Assembly (NCBI GenBank): GCA_037179335.1
Contig: JAKZHN010000004.1
Location: forward strand, 1,178,001 to 1,242,000
DNA: 64,000 bases
From: Cyclaneusma minus
Lineage: Eukaryota; Ascomycota; Leotiomycetes; Marthamycetales; Marthamycetaceae
Direction: 5' to 3'
In this document: positions 1 to 9,510 of the stretch, in pieces
Numbering within the stretch: the stretch's first letter is position 1
Layout: each line of letters starts with the position of its first letter
Made by a program: the position numbers and the translations under genes
Notes under the pieces: model-generated
What the model was told of the DNA's origin: nothing
Database searches by the model: none
The model's input: only the letters and a program-made list of their open reading frames with translations

Positions 1-151
1 CCTCGAGACGATGCTGTTTGCGGCGTGGATGGATGTTGTGGGGATGGTGGAGCAGCCGGTGGCGGGGAAGCAGATGAAGAAGGGGAAGGGGGGTAGTAAG
101 AGGGCGAAGACTAGCTATGAGCAGGCGGCTGAGTTGATCGGGAAGGCCTAA
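1..151 (+). CDS. 3' end of an unrecognised gene (partial)
   Basis: The last 49 codons of a gene that enters from the left; the reading frame starts at base 2 and ends with TAA at 149-151. The visible residues are a hydrophobic stretch (LFAAWMDVVGMVEQP), a Lys/Gly-rich basic patch and a final SYEQAAELIGKA. Codons end mostly in G or T, like the 3' parts of other genes in this window, which supports real coding. Too little is present to name a family. Confidence 0.55.
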   Translation, partial: LETMLFAAWMDVVGMVEQPVAGKQMKKGKGGSKRAKTSYEQAAELIGKA

Positions 152-1341
152 AGAGGGGGATAACAAGTTGATCAGATCGACGGAAGCCATGCGGCTTAAA
201 CGGAGCGCTGCATTGTATTCGGCCGCTATGGGTAATAGGGGCCAAAGGTATAACATCAAACGGCATGGGAAGTTTGCGGCGCGAAAGCATGGTGTATTGC
301 ATCTGTACCTTGATAGAATTAGAACAGCGGGCGTTCCAACAACAGGGAACTAGGCTTTGGAAAATGCGGCAAATTGAGTGTAAAACATTGTCCACGTGTT
401 GTGTTCTGGCGAAGGATCGAAAGATAGCAGACTAGGCTGACTGGCTGGTGAGCACATGCAAGTGACTTGTTTCTTCCTTGATCTTTTGCATGTAGCATTT
501 ACTACCCTGTCCCAATCCCTCTACGAATGTCAAATTATCAAGACCGCTTGGATTCTGTAACCATGATTCTTCCATATCCTCGTCAAAAAATTGTTCTCTT
601 ATTATTATGCTACATCGTCGTGGAAGCGATAACTGAGAGCTGTCCAACGCATCTAGAAGAGTCGAAAGCGGATGCGGGTTGCGCTCGTGGTGCGAAAGGG
701 CGATATCTCTGGCAAGGATAGTCCCCGGGGGGAAAGGGGTGAATCTGCCGATGTGCAACAAAACGAATTGAGCCTTGGCCACCCAATTTATTTTACCGAA
801 GGCGAAAAATCCACCTGAGATAGAATACTTTGTCGATTTTTGACAAAAGAGTTCTGCGAACAGTGAGAGTGTGTTGAGCTATCGACAGTGGCGGGAAGAC
901 TCGAGGGAGTCAAGTTGTGAGATTTACGGGTGTCTTTACTCTTGGTGGCCTGGATATTTACGATCGATATCAGGCTGCTGTGCGGCAACCACGCTAGCCC
1001 ATTTACAAACGGGGTTGCATAGACGTGCGACAAAACACGGGATATCCTCGGCGCTGGTGAGCTTGCATGTTCTTGGCAGGCGCAAGGCTGGCTGGCTTCG
1101 ATTCTTCTCCCGTCAGATCTTCACATCTTCAATTTCCACACCTTGCACGAAAACACAACTTCTACACACACACACGCGGGGAATCCTCACAGCTGAGTAC
1201 ACGCGAGACCGGTCTATCAGCTATCTAGACAGCTCAACCTACCCACACACATACCCCGCGCGCGAGCTCTCCATTCCGCCGCTTCGAAGGACCTCCTACC
1301 AAGCCCACGCGATACAATAGCACGCTCACTCGAACTGCACA
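152..1341. other. Intergenic / upstream region of SNRNP27
   Basis: About 1.2 kb without a supported gene. The part from about 1100 to 1341 is pyrimidine- and AC-rich, including a short (AC)n run near 1157-1172. It probably holds the promoter and 5' UTR of the snRNP gene starting at 1342. Short open frames here have no recognisable content. Confidence 0.5.
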
Positions 1342-2351
1342 ATGGCCGAACCTCCCAAGCGCCCCATTCGCAGACGTCCTGACAGCAGAGAGATGTGGGA
1401 CAACACTCCTCCAGCTGCGCCAGCTGGTCCTCGCGATTCGCGACCTGCGCCTCGAGGTCGCGACAATCGAGACGGTGGACGCGGAGGCCGAGACCGCGAT
1501 GATAGAACTGAGCGGGATAGCCGAGACGAACGTGGTGTCAGAGACGACCGTGGTGTCAGAGACGACCGTGGTGACAGGGAACGCGACCATCGTCGATACC
1601 GTGAACGATCGCGGGAAAGAGATTGGGAGAGGGAGCGTGGTGGTGGTGATAGACGGGGTGGGAGGAGGGATAGGGATAGAGAGGGTGGGAGGGATAGAGG
1701 GGATAGAGGTGGTCGCAAAGGTAATTCCATCTTCAACCATGGCGGAAAGCACACAGTAGCTGATGTTTTTACTCTACAGATGACGGCGACTTTGCGCGAG
1801 GAGACAGAGAGAGGGGAGCACGCAAAGGTAATTCCTTGCATGTCGTGTTACCTGTTCGAGGAAGGGCCATGATTATTGACACAGTGATGCATGGCACAGA
1901 CGAAGCGCGCGATTCCCGACGCTCGAGATCACCAGCTGCGCGACGGAGTCGCAGTCCCAAGTCTTCGCCCAGTTTACCGCACAGAGGTTCCCAGAGAGCC
2001 AGAGGTGGAGATGAACGCAATCGCACTGCTACGTCGCCTATTCCGCTACAGATTTCGAAGCAGGATAAGGAGAAAGACAGGAAAGAAGATGGAGAGGAGG
2101 GCGAGTATGATGATAAAGTGGATAAGATGGATGTGGAAGAGCAGGATGATGAGGATGATGTGGTGGTTGAGGATGATGGGATGGCGGATATGCAGGCGAT
2201 GATGGGGTTTGGGGGCTTTGGAACTACGAAGCAGAAGAAGATTCCGGGGAATGATGCTTATGCGGTGAGGAAGGAGAAGAAGAGTGAGTATAGGCAGTAT
2301 ATGAATCGCGTGGGTGGATTCAATAGGCCGCTTAGTCCTACGAGGGACTGA
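1342..2351 (+). CDS. SNRNP27: U4/U6.U5 tri-snRNP-associated 27 kDa protein (SNRNP27 family)
   Basis: Predicted nuclear splicing factor of the tri-snRNP. Three exons: 1342-1720, 1780-1827 and 1900-2351, giving 292 aa. Both introns (59 and 72 nt) begin GTAATT and are phase 1. The N-terminal about 140 residues are an RS/RD-like low-complexity region rich in RDR, RER and RGG, including a tandem 18-bp repeat coding GVRDDR. A second short RS patch (RRSRSPAARRSRSPKSS) follows exon 3's start, then an acidic stretch. The diagnostic C-terminal domain is clear: MMGFGGFGTTKQKK near the start and YRQYMNRVGGFNRPLSP at the end, as in SNRNP27K. The protein is longer than the roughly 155-residue animal form because of the extended N-terminus. 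The start is the first ATG of the continuous RS frame. Confidence 0.9.
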
Positions 2352-2976
2352 GGTTACGGATCGAGAATACCACACACAGCCTGGGAAGCATAATATGGTT
2401 TTGAGGGTTGCCCAGTGGCATGGTGTGCCGAGAAGGAGTTCTTTTCGGGGAGCATGGATTCAAACACAAGGGTTATTGACTCAATCAAGAGAAAGTAGTG
2501 TCTAGCAAAGTTGAAATACCATGAAAGTTCTTCTATTCCCAATGTTGCATTTCTAGCTTCCAGGGGACCGTTCAGCCTCGCAAAAAAACGGGTTGACCTC
2601 GAGCATACCATCTCCAAAACGAACAAGAGTTACAAGAGTTATGAATACAATACGAATCAATACATTGGTTTTTCACATGTTATATGAAGAGGCAAATGGC
2701 CGCCTGAATGAACGCGCAAGCATTCGTCGAGAAACATCAATAAAGAGGCTGGCGCATGCGAAGCAGGGATGACTGACTTACCCCACGCCACATTCGTCGT
2801 CATGAGCCACCATCCCACCTGGAAACACCACGAGCTCAAATATAACAGCCTGGCAGTCAAGCACAACATTCGCCTCTCCACAATGACCGCTTCTACTACT
2901 TGAGTCTCCGAATCCTTTATTTCCGGGGCCAAACCACCAAAGATTGAACCGGACCGGAATCTCGCGATAACCAGTC
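2352..2976. other. Intergenic between SNRNP27 and gyp7
   Basis: About 620 bases between two genes on the same strand; it should hold the SNRNP27 3' end and the gyp7 promoter. No repeat, RNA gene or supported ORF was seen. Confidence 0.5.
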
Positions 2977-5626
2977 ATGACATCGAATACCGGCAAGGCT
3001 GCGGGTCCGCCATCGCCGTCTGCCTCTTTCTACGACTTGAGTGATGATGAGGAGGGCGAATACAATACTATCACCCATACTGCTACAGGTCGGGGTGTGA
3101 AACTGCTATATTCTAAGAGCAAGGTGCGCCACCCAAATCCACAGCCTGTGTTCACGATACTAACAGTGCATCTCCAGGTCTACATTCATCCAACACCATC
3201 CGCAAAGGATAACATCGCCGGCTATATAGCACTCCTCCAGCAAAAGCCCCCTACCGCCTCCCGACCAACCTCCTCCACCTCCCCAAACCACAAATCCATA
3301 ACCTCCGAATCCCTCCTCCTAGCCTGGCTCCCCGAGTCCTCCCTCGGAGACGCCCACAACACCTACGTCAAAGTCGAGCTCTCAGACGGTGACTCACCTC
3401 CCAAACAATCCTACCTCGTCCCTCCCCCACCCACCACAACGACCCACAGCAGTGCCGTCCGCACCTACGCCTTCGCCGTCCCAGTCAGCGAAGTCTACTC
3501 GCTCCTCGTCCGCCCTCCTAGTCTGGGCTGGTGGTACGGCTCCGTAATCATCAACAGCCGCGCCGGCGACAGCTTCCCCGCCCTCTTCTTCCACGACAAC
3601 GAATGCCAATCCACCATCCTGCAGCGCAAAAAGCGCGCCAAGGATACTTTCGATCCTTTTGGCGAGAACGGCGAGACGTTTTGGGGCGGTGATGAAGTGT
3701 TGCGTTGGCTGAAACGCTATATTACGGTAGAAAGAAGTATGGCGGAACCCAATATTTATCTAGTGGAACCGAGTAAAGAGGATAAGGAATCGTTTGGCAG
3801 GAAACCTACTATTGACAGCTTGGCTGGACAGGCGATTTCGTCGGGGGGAGCGAATGCGAAGGGCGCGGCGGGTACGGGCGCTAGTCCGAATATTCGCTCG
3901 CCCGGTGGTGGAGATGCGAAGATGGATCCGGTGACGAAGTTTATGAAAGAGGCGTCGTGGAATTTGATGGAGAAGTTTAGCAAGGTGACGACTTTTACAA
4001 GACGCACGGCACAGGATGTACTTGACAATCCAAAGATTCCGCCGCAGATGCGACGCTTGATGAAGAATCCGGAGGTGCAGACGCTGCAGGATGAGTTTGA
4101 TAGTGCCAGGATTTATTTGGCGAGGTGGGCGATGGGGATTGCGGAGCAGAGTGAGAAGGATCGCAATCAGCGCATTTGGACCGCGAAGGATGTCCTGGAG
4201 ATGGAGGAGACGGATGTGGGGGAGTTTGAATTGCTCGAGATGGGGGATCTCAGTTTGGCGGAGAAGAGGAAGCCGGTCGCGATGAAGGAGTGGAAGGGGT
4301 TTTTTGATGAGAGGACGGGGAGGTTGCAGGTTACGCCTGATGAGGTTAAGGAACGCATCTTTCATGGTGGGCTGGATCCTGATGATGGGGTTAGGAAAGA
4401 GGCGTGGTTGTTCTTGCTGGGGGTTTATGAGTGGGATAGCGATGCTGATGAGCGGAAGGCGAAGATTGCTAGTATCAGAGACGAGTATGTCAAGCTAAAG
4501 GGGGCGTGGTGGGAAAGACTCGTCGACATGGGAGGCGAAGGCGATGAAGGCGAGTGGTGGCGCGAGCAACGCCTCCGAATAGGTTCGTTCATCCCCCCCT
4601 TACCCCATCCCAACCTACCCCCTTGACTAATCCATCCCATTCTTGGGGATCCGCCATGTAGAAAAAGACGTCCACCGCACAGACCGCACCGTCCCCATCT
4701 TCGCCGGCGAAGACACGCCACACCCCGACCCTGACTCCCCCTTCGCCGACGTCGGCACAAACGTGCATTTGGAGCAGATGAAAGACATGCTGCTCACCTA
4801 CAACGAATACAACCGCGACCTGGGCTATGTCCAGGGCATGTCTGATCTGCTGGCGCCGATCTATGCGGTTATGCAAGACGATGCGCTCGCCTTTTGGGGC
4901 TTCACCGGATTCATGGATCGTATGGAGCGGAACTTTTTGCGCGACCAATCGGGCATGCGGACGCAGCTTACTACGCTTGATCATCTCGTGCAGCTCATGG
5001 ATCCGGAACTCTATTTGCACCTCCAATCCGCCGACAGCACAAACTTTTTCTTTTTCTTCCGAATGCTGCTAGTCTGGTACAAGCGCGAATTCCAATGGCT
5101 GGACGTATTGAAGCTTTGGGAAATGCTCTGGACAGATTATCTGAGCAGCAGTTTCCATCTGTTTATTGCTCTAGCGATCCTCGAAAAGCACAGAGAGGTT
5201 ATTATGGAGCACCTGAAGCACTTTGACGAGGTGCTGAAGTATGTCAATGAGCTGAGTGGGCGGATTGATGCAGGGAGTACGGTGGTGAGGGCGGAGGCGC
5301 TGTTTCGGCGCTTTGTGAGGACGGTGGAGGCGGTTGATAGGAAGGAGAGCTTTCCGGGGCCGAAGGTTAGGCTGCGGAAGGCGGTGGAGGGGGGTGGGGA
5401 GGGGAGGAGTGGTGGGAGGGCGAGTGGGAATGATGTGGAACGGGCGAGGCCGGTGAGTGGGGGGAGGGGGAAGGGGAAGGAGGCTGCGCAGGGGGGAAAG
5501 GGGGAGGGGGGGAAGGTTATTAGTACGGAGTTGAGGGGGTTGTTGAGTAGGAAGGTGGAGGTGTTGCCGAGGAGGGTGGTGGCGGGGAAGGGGGATGGGT
5601 TGGTTAAGGTTGGTGGGGGGGACTAG
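2977..5626 (+). CDS. gyp7: Rab GTPase-activating protein Gyp7 (TBC domain)
   Basis: GAP for Rab/Ypt7-type GTPases acting in vacuolar and endosomal membrane fusion (family knowledge). Exons 2977-3123, 3178-4582 and 4662-5626 give 838 aa. The N-terminus has the Gyp7-type stretch GVKLLYSKSK + VYIHPTPSAKDNI, and joining these requires removal of a 54-nt intron (3124-3177, with ACTAACAG). That intron has no stop and keeps frame, so the gene also reads straight through it. The TBC domain lies in the C-terminal half. Its arginine-finger motif IEKDVHR (R523) and glutamine-finger motif YVQ (Y573/Q575) are intact, so it should be catalytically competent. The second intron (4583-4661, donor GTTCGT) splits the Glu codon just before the arginine finger. 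The C-terminal about 90 residues are Gly/Lys/Arg-rich and low in complexity. Confidence 0.95.
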
Positions 5627-6049
5627 GTGCTTGGTGGGTTTTTGAGGCGTGTATATTGATAGCTGGGATGGGATGGGATGAGATGGACTCTCACGACCAT
5701 GGGACTGCTGAGGTATGGGATTGAAACAGGCGTTATAGCGTGGTATGATACTTAACTCGGTCTCGGCGAGCTATGGACTAGGACGGTCATGATGCTTTGC
5801 AATGGGTTAGGAGGAAAGACATTCGTATTGCACACCTAACGGAATAATTACCGCTTTACAACCCTTTATGTCACTGTGTCGAATGCGAGGCCAAGAATAT
5901 CACCAGTACGACTTCATTTCGATTACCTACAAATCCGAAGCAATGCAGCTTAAAGTAGCTTGACGCATGAGGAAATACGGAGAAGCTCGAGACGCCCCGA
6001 GCTCCAGCTCATGCCGACGTTTCTCTCCACATCATCCACCGCATCCACC
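5627..6049. other. Intergenic between convergent gyp7 and paralogue A
   Basis: About 420 bases between the ends of two convergent genes; probably both 3' UTRs and terminators. Nothing specific was recognised. Confidence 0.5.
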
Positions 6050-8387
6050 TCATCTCTTCCTCAATCTCTGTTTCTTGAGCTTCAGTTCGCGCTCCATCTC
6101 GAGGATCTTGAGCTCGTCCTCAAGCAGCTCAATGCTCGAGTCTCGGTCAACATCCCGATCTTCAGTATCCTCGCGGCTGCGGTTGCGGCTCCTACCTCGA
6201 CTTTGGCTTCTGCTTGTGTGGCTGGTAGTTGGCTGCTGCGGAACCTCCGTTGTGGGCCTCAGCGAGGGCTGCGAAACCTCTCTTGCCTGAAACTCCCTCT
6301 CTGCGGGTGGGGGCATGCGGCCGTCGTTGTCTTTGGCTCCGGCTTTGGCGCTGGTTATAAGCTTCGTCGAATCCTGAGCCTTGGAGTGCAACAGGGTACT
6401 AGCTGCTTGTCTTTCCCTTTCAGCTTGCTCGTCTTGAGTCTCGCGTTCAGCATGACCCTGGCGAGTGTGGCTGTTTTCGTTTCTGACTCCGCCCTGGCTG
6501 TTGCTCCTGCCTTGAGCTCTGCTTCTGCCTGTGTCAATGCTCGTAGGCTTCCTTGAATCCTGAGACAAGGATTCCGGAAAAGCATTGGCTGCTTGTTTGC
6601 CCTCGTCATTATGCTGATGAGTGCGACTGTCTGTGTCTTTCGCTGCGCCTCGGCTGCTGCCCCTTCCCGTATCGATGGTTTTTGGCTTCTTTGGATCCTC
6701 CTCCCTGGCCTTCAGAGATGCCTCTTCGGCTTGTCTCTTCCTGTTTTCCGCTTGTCTTTGCTGATTGGTGCTGGCACTGGCGTGGATGCTGCTACTACCC
6801 TGAGCAATTGTGGGAACACGGTATCCAGGTTGACGGGACAAAGGTCCTTCAATCGAGACGTGTGTGGCTGCACTTGGTGGATGGGGCGAGTCGCGCAAGT
6901 CAATAATGTCCTTTGGATTCGCCTTCTTTAGTCTGAGAAGTGTCTGCTCTCTCTCATAGCCTTTCTTAAGCATTCGCAAATACTCGAAAACAGGTTGTCG
7001 GAAGCGTGCAGGCATCTCGTCCCAAGCCAACCATGCGATTGGGTCGGGGAACTGGACATTCCAGGAAGCAGCGGGACGGAGTGGTTCGGCTGGGGTTGGA
7101 CGGCGTGCTAGGAGAATAGTTTGGCATTGGTTCTATAGAGGTTAGATTATTAAATGGTTGAAAACGCAAGGAGTAAAATAGCCCTTTGTTACTTACCTGG
7201 AGTGTAGCAAAAGCCATTATGCGCTCTAGCTTGTTCAGGTTATCCCAAGCTTTGATCCTTATTACCCCTGGAGCCTGTACGAATAGAGAACAGCGTTCCA
7301 AGTATTCTGTTATGAGAGATTAGAACAGACAAATAATAGAAAGGGAAAAGAGCGGGCTTACCGCGACGACGATAGCGGTAGGTGACCGTGATAAAAGAAT
7401 CCTTATTCAAGTCATTAACGCGCACAACCGTCCGGTCAGAGTCAGGCCTGAGGGGGTAAGGAGGCTCAGCCACTTGAGATCTGCTGTCGAGGTACGTGGG
7501 AAGCAAACCCAGGCCATACTTGTAGTGCGCTGCTTCTTCTAGCACGGTTTGCTTCAGGTCTTGCTCGAAATCTCTTGCTCTTGGGCGGTTTCTGTAGTTT
7601 TCGCGCTCTGCGTCAAATTCGCGAGTTCAGAGCTTGACACGATGGGTCGTTCATTTGTAAACATCCACCTTGAACTTCGCCTGCTCCATGGAATTGGCTA
7701 TGCTATGGGAAGGTTGCGTTCCAAACGACTCCGTGGAAGCTAATGATAGTCAGCCCAGGTGAAAAAGTGACCTTGGAGTTCTATTCCTAGTAATCAAGAA
7801 TATCCGAAATAACTGGGAATATTTGAAGTAATCAAGAATATCCCGAGTAATCAGGAGTATCCAAAATAACTGGGAATATTTCAAGTAACCTGGTATATCC
7901 CAACTAGTCGAGAATATTCCAAGTAATTGGGAACATCCCAAATACCTGGGAACATTCCAAGTAATTAGAAAATCGAATTCTTACCAGTTCCAGCTTCGTA
8001 GAAGCCAAGAGCATCCGGGGTGTATGACCTATCATTTGGTGCGGACCACGCAACCAATTGGAGTCTTACATCTTCTTTCCGGACCCAATCTGTCCGCGGA
8101 AAGATTCTCTCGAAGTCCATACAACGGTTACGGACATGATCGAATTTGAGAATCACGCGAATGCCGGTGTAATTTTCAAAATCGAAGCCTTGCTTGAGGG
8201 TGATTTGGATGCCGAATTTCTCTTCCTTTGCGCAGGCGATGTAGCGTGTGGCTCGCGTGAAGTAGTCGCTACGATAAAGTCCTCCGGTTTCGAGATATTC
8301 CACCTTGCTTTCTTCAGGGCCTGGTCTCGGCTGCCATCTAATGACGGCTACGTCGACATAGTTGCCCGGATCGCCCAAGAGAACCAT
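6050..8387 (-). pseudogene. Paralogue A of a three-gene fungal family; two compensating frameshifts in exon 2
   Basis: Exons (minus) 8387-7985, 7739-7362, 7306-7197 and 7132-6050 align one-to-one with paralogues B and C, with the same intron phases and a 110-nt third exon in all three. Exon 1 starts MVLLGDPGNYVDV and has a conserved core, GIQITLKQGFDF, resembling fungal DUF7918-type domains (tentative). Exon 4 starts near PDPIAWLAWDEM, followed by a long polar region and a C-terminal coiled coil (LEDELKILEMEREL). In exon 2 the frame hits TGA at 7653-7651. Similarity to B resumes in a second frame, then in a third from about 7620 (ENYRNRPRARDFEQ). The shifts cancel, and about 360 codons of exon 4 remain open. 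This is either a young pseudogene or two assembly indels. Intron 1 (7984-7740) is filled by a 19-bp repeat array. Function unknown. Confidence 0.6.
7747..7980. repeat. 19-bp tandem palindromic repeat array (MITE-like) inside intron 1 of paralogue A
   Basis: About ten degenerate copies in exact 19-bp register (about 7776-7965). The consensus is close to GAATATTCCAAGTAATTGG, which combines the palindrome GGAATATTCC with the near-palindrome CCAAGTAATTGG. The left edge (from 7747, with GGTGAAAAAGTGACC) resembles the terminal inverted repeat of the complete element at 15865-16089. The array fills almost the whole 245-nt intron. Confidence 0.8.
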
Positions 8388-8924
8388 GATGGCTGCGGCG
8401 AGTATGGTAGCTCTGAAGATTCCGAGTGTCAGCAATGCCGATCCGGAACACAGTAAAAGGTAATGCTGCTTCTGTGAAGTCCAGAGTAACGTACTAGCAG
8501 GTGCACTGGATCAGCTTGAAGGTGCCGCGCAGAAATCTTGGCAGTGGGTGAAGTCGTGGTGCGACGCTTTGTCGTGTGGAGGTGGAAAGAAGGTGACAAA
8601 ACAAGCTGCGCAATAAAGAGGTTAGGTCAGGTTTGCCCAAGAGACAACACAGACTGTAAGTGAAGCAGTCAAGGTCTTCAGTGGCTGAGCAGCGGCAGCG
8701 GGGACGGAGAGAGGAAGTTGAGAGGAAGGGAAAGAAAAAGCAAAAGTCAAGACGCTTTTGGCACGTGCCTTAGTCACGTGCTTCACCTCAGGCGATCCGA
8801 TTGCTAACGCGGCTGCGGCTGCGGCGACAGGGGAACAGCACAGCTGCTTCCCAACAAAGGGTGAGCTATATCGCCCCCAGCTAAAGGGATGGCTTTTTTC
8901 CAAAGGACCAAATGATTATGAATA

Positions 8925-9075
8925 TTTGAAGTGATTACAAGCGTTCCAGGGAATTGGAAATATCCCAAGTAATTAGAATTACTCGAAACAATGAAGGATA
9001 TCCCATTCCCAAGTAATTTAGATTATTCCCAATCATTCATCATATTAAATATTTCAAAAAATCAGAAGTCCACCA
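8925..9075. repeat. Degenerate 19-bp repeat block (intergenic)
   Basis: Contains GGAAATATCCCAAGTAATTAG and several diverged relatives. It is the same family as the 7747-7980 array but eroded; no clear terminal repeats remain. Confidence 0.5.
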
Positions 9076-9234
9076 AGTGTAAGGAATATTCTAGCATACT
9101 TAGACACAACTTTGTTGGGAGTGGGGAAGGGTAAAGGGGGGGAGGAGAAAAGGGGCGGACAGGCGGGGATCCGGCGGAGGTGTCTGTTAACCTACGGCTT
9201 GCAAGTTGCAAATCCAGTAGTTCGGAAGATTTAG

Positions 9235-9400
9235 ATACAACCAGTCGGTAGTGTTACCCGTGTGGTAATTGGGAATTTCCCGAGGAACTGGGTCAAGAAT
9301 ATCCCCAATGATTGGGGAGACCCTTAATAACTGAAGACATTTCAAAAACCGGGAAGACATAATACCCCAAGGATTAGGAAATCCCAGACAACTCAAATGA
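9235..9400. repeat. Degenerate 19-bp repeat block (intergenic, 3' of paralogue B)
   Basis: Includes GTAATTGGGAATTTCCCG, GAATATCCCCAATGATTGGG and an eroded tail. It belongs to the dispersed 19-bp palindromic family; the ends are not defined. Confidence 0.5.
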
Positions 9401-9510
9401 CTGCAAAAAAGGAACACTTTCATCACTGCCACACTTTGATTCTAGGCAGGGGATGCAGATTCTCTTCCGACCCACCATAGCTTCAGTCCATACTGTCTCT
9501 CACCGCATCA

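Larger units (their letters stand above)
8388..9510. other. Intergenic between paralogues A and B; CACGTG pair and degenerate 19-bp repeats
   Basis: Upstream region of A (minus) and downstream region of B (minus). Two CACGTG palindromes lie 13 bases apart at 8762-8767 and 8775-8780, the second in the RTCACGTG context, and are plausible regulatory sites for A. Degenerate relatives of the 19-bp AATATCCCAAGTAATT repeat occupy about 8925-9075 and 9235-9400, and a G-rich tract lies at about 9120-9180. No gene is supported. Confidence 0.55.

Noticed and set aside
1326..1841. 171-codon minus-strand ORF rich in Ser/Arg/Pro
   Set aside because: It is the complement of the RS-rich exon of the snRNP protein; low-complexity coding DNA often stays open on the other strand.
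7776..7965. CRISPR-like regular repeats
   Set aside because: The 19-bp units are contiguous with no spacers and lie in a eukaryotic intron with MITE-like termini.
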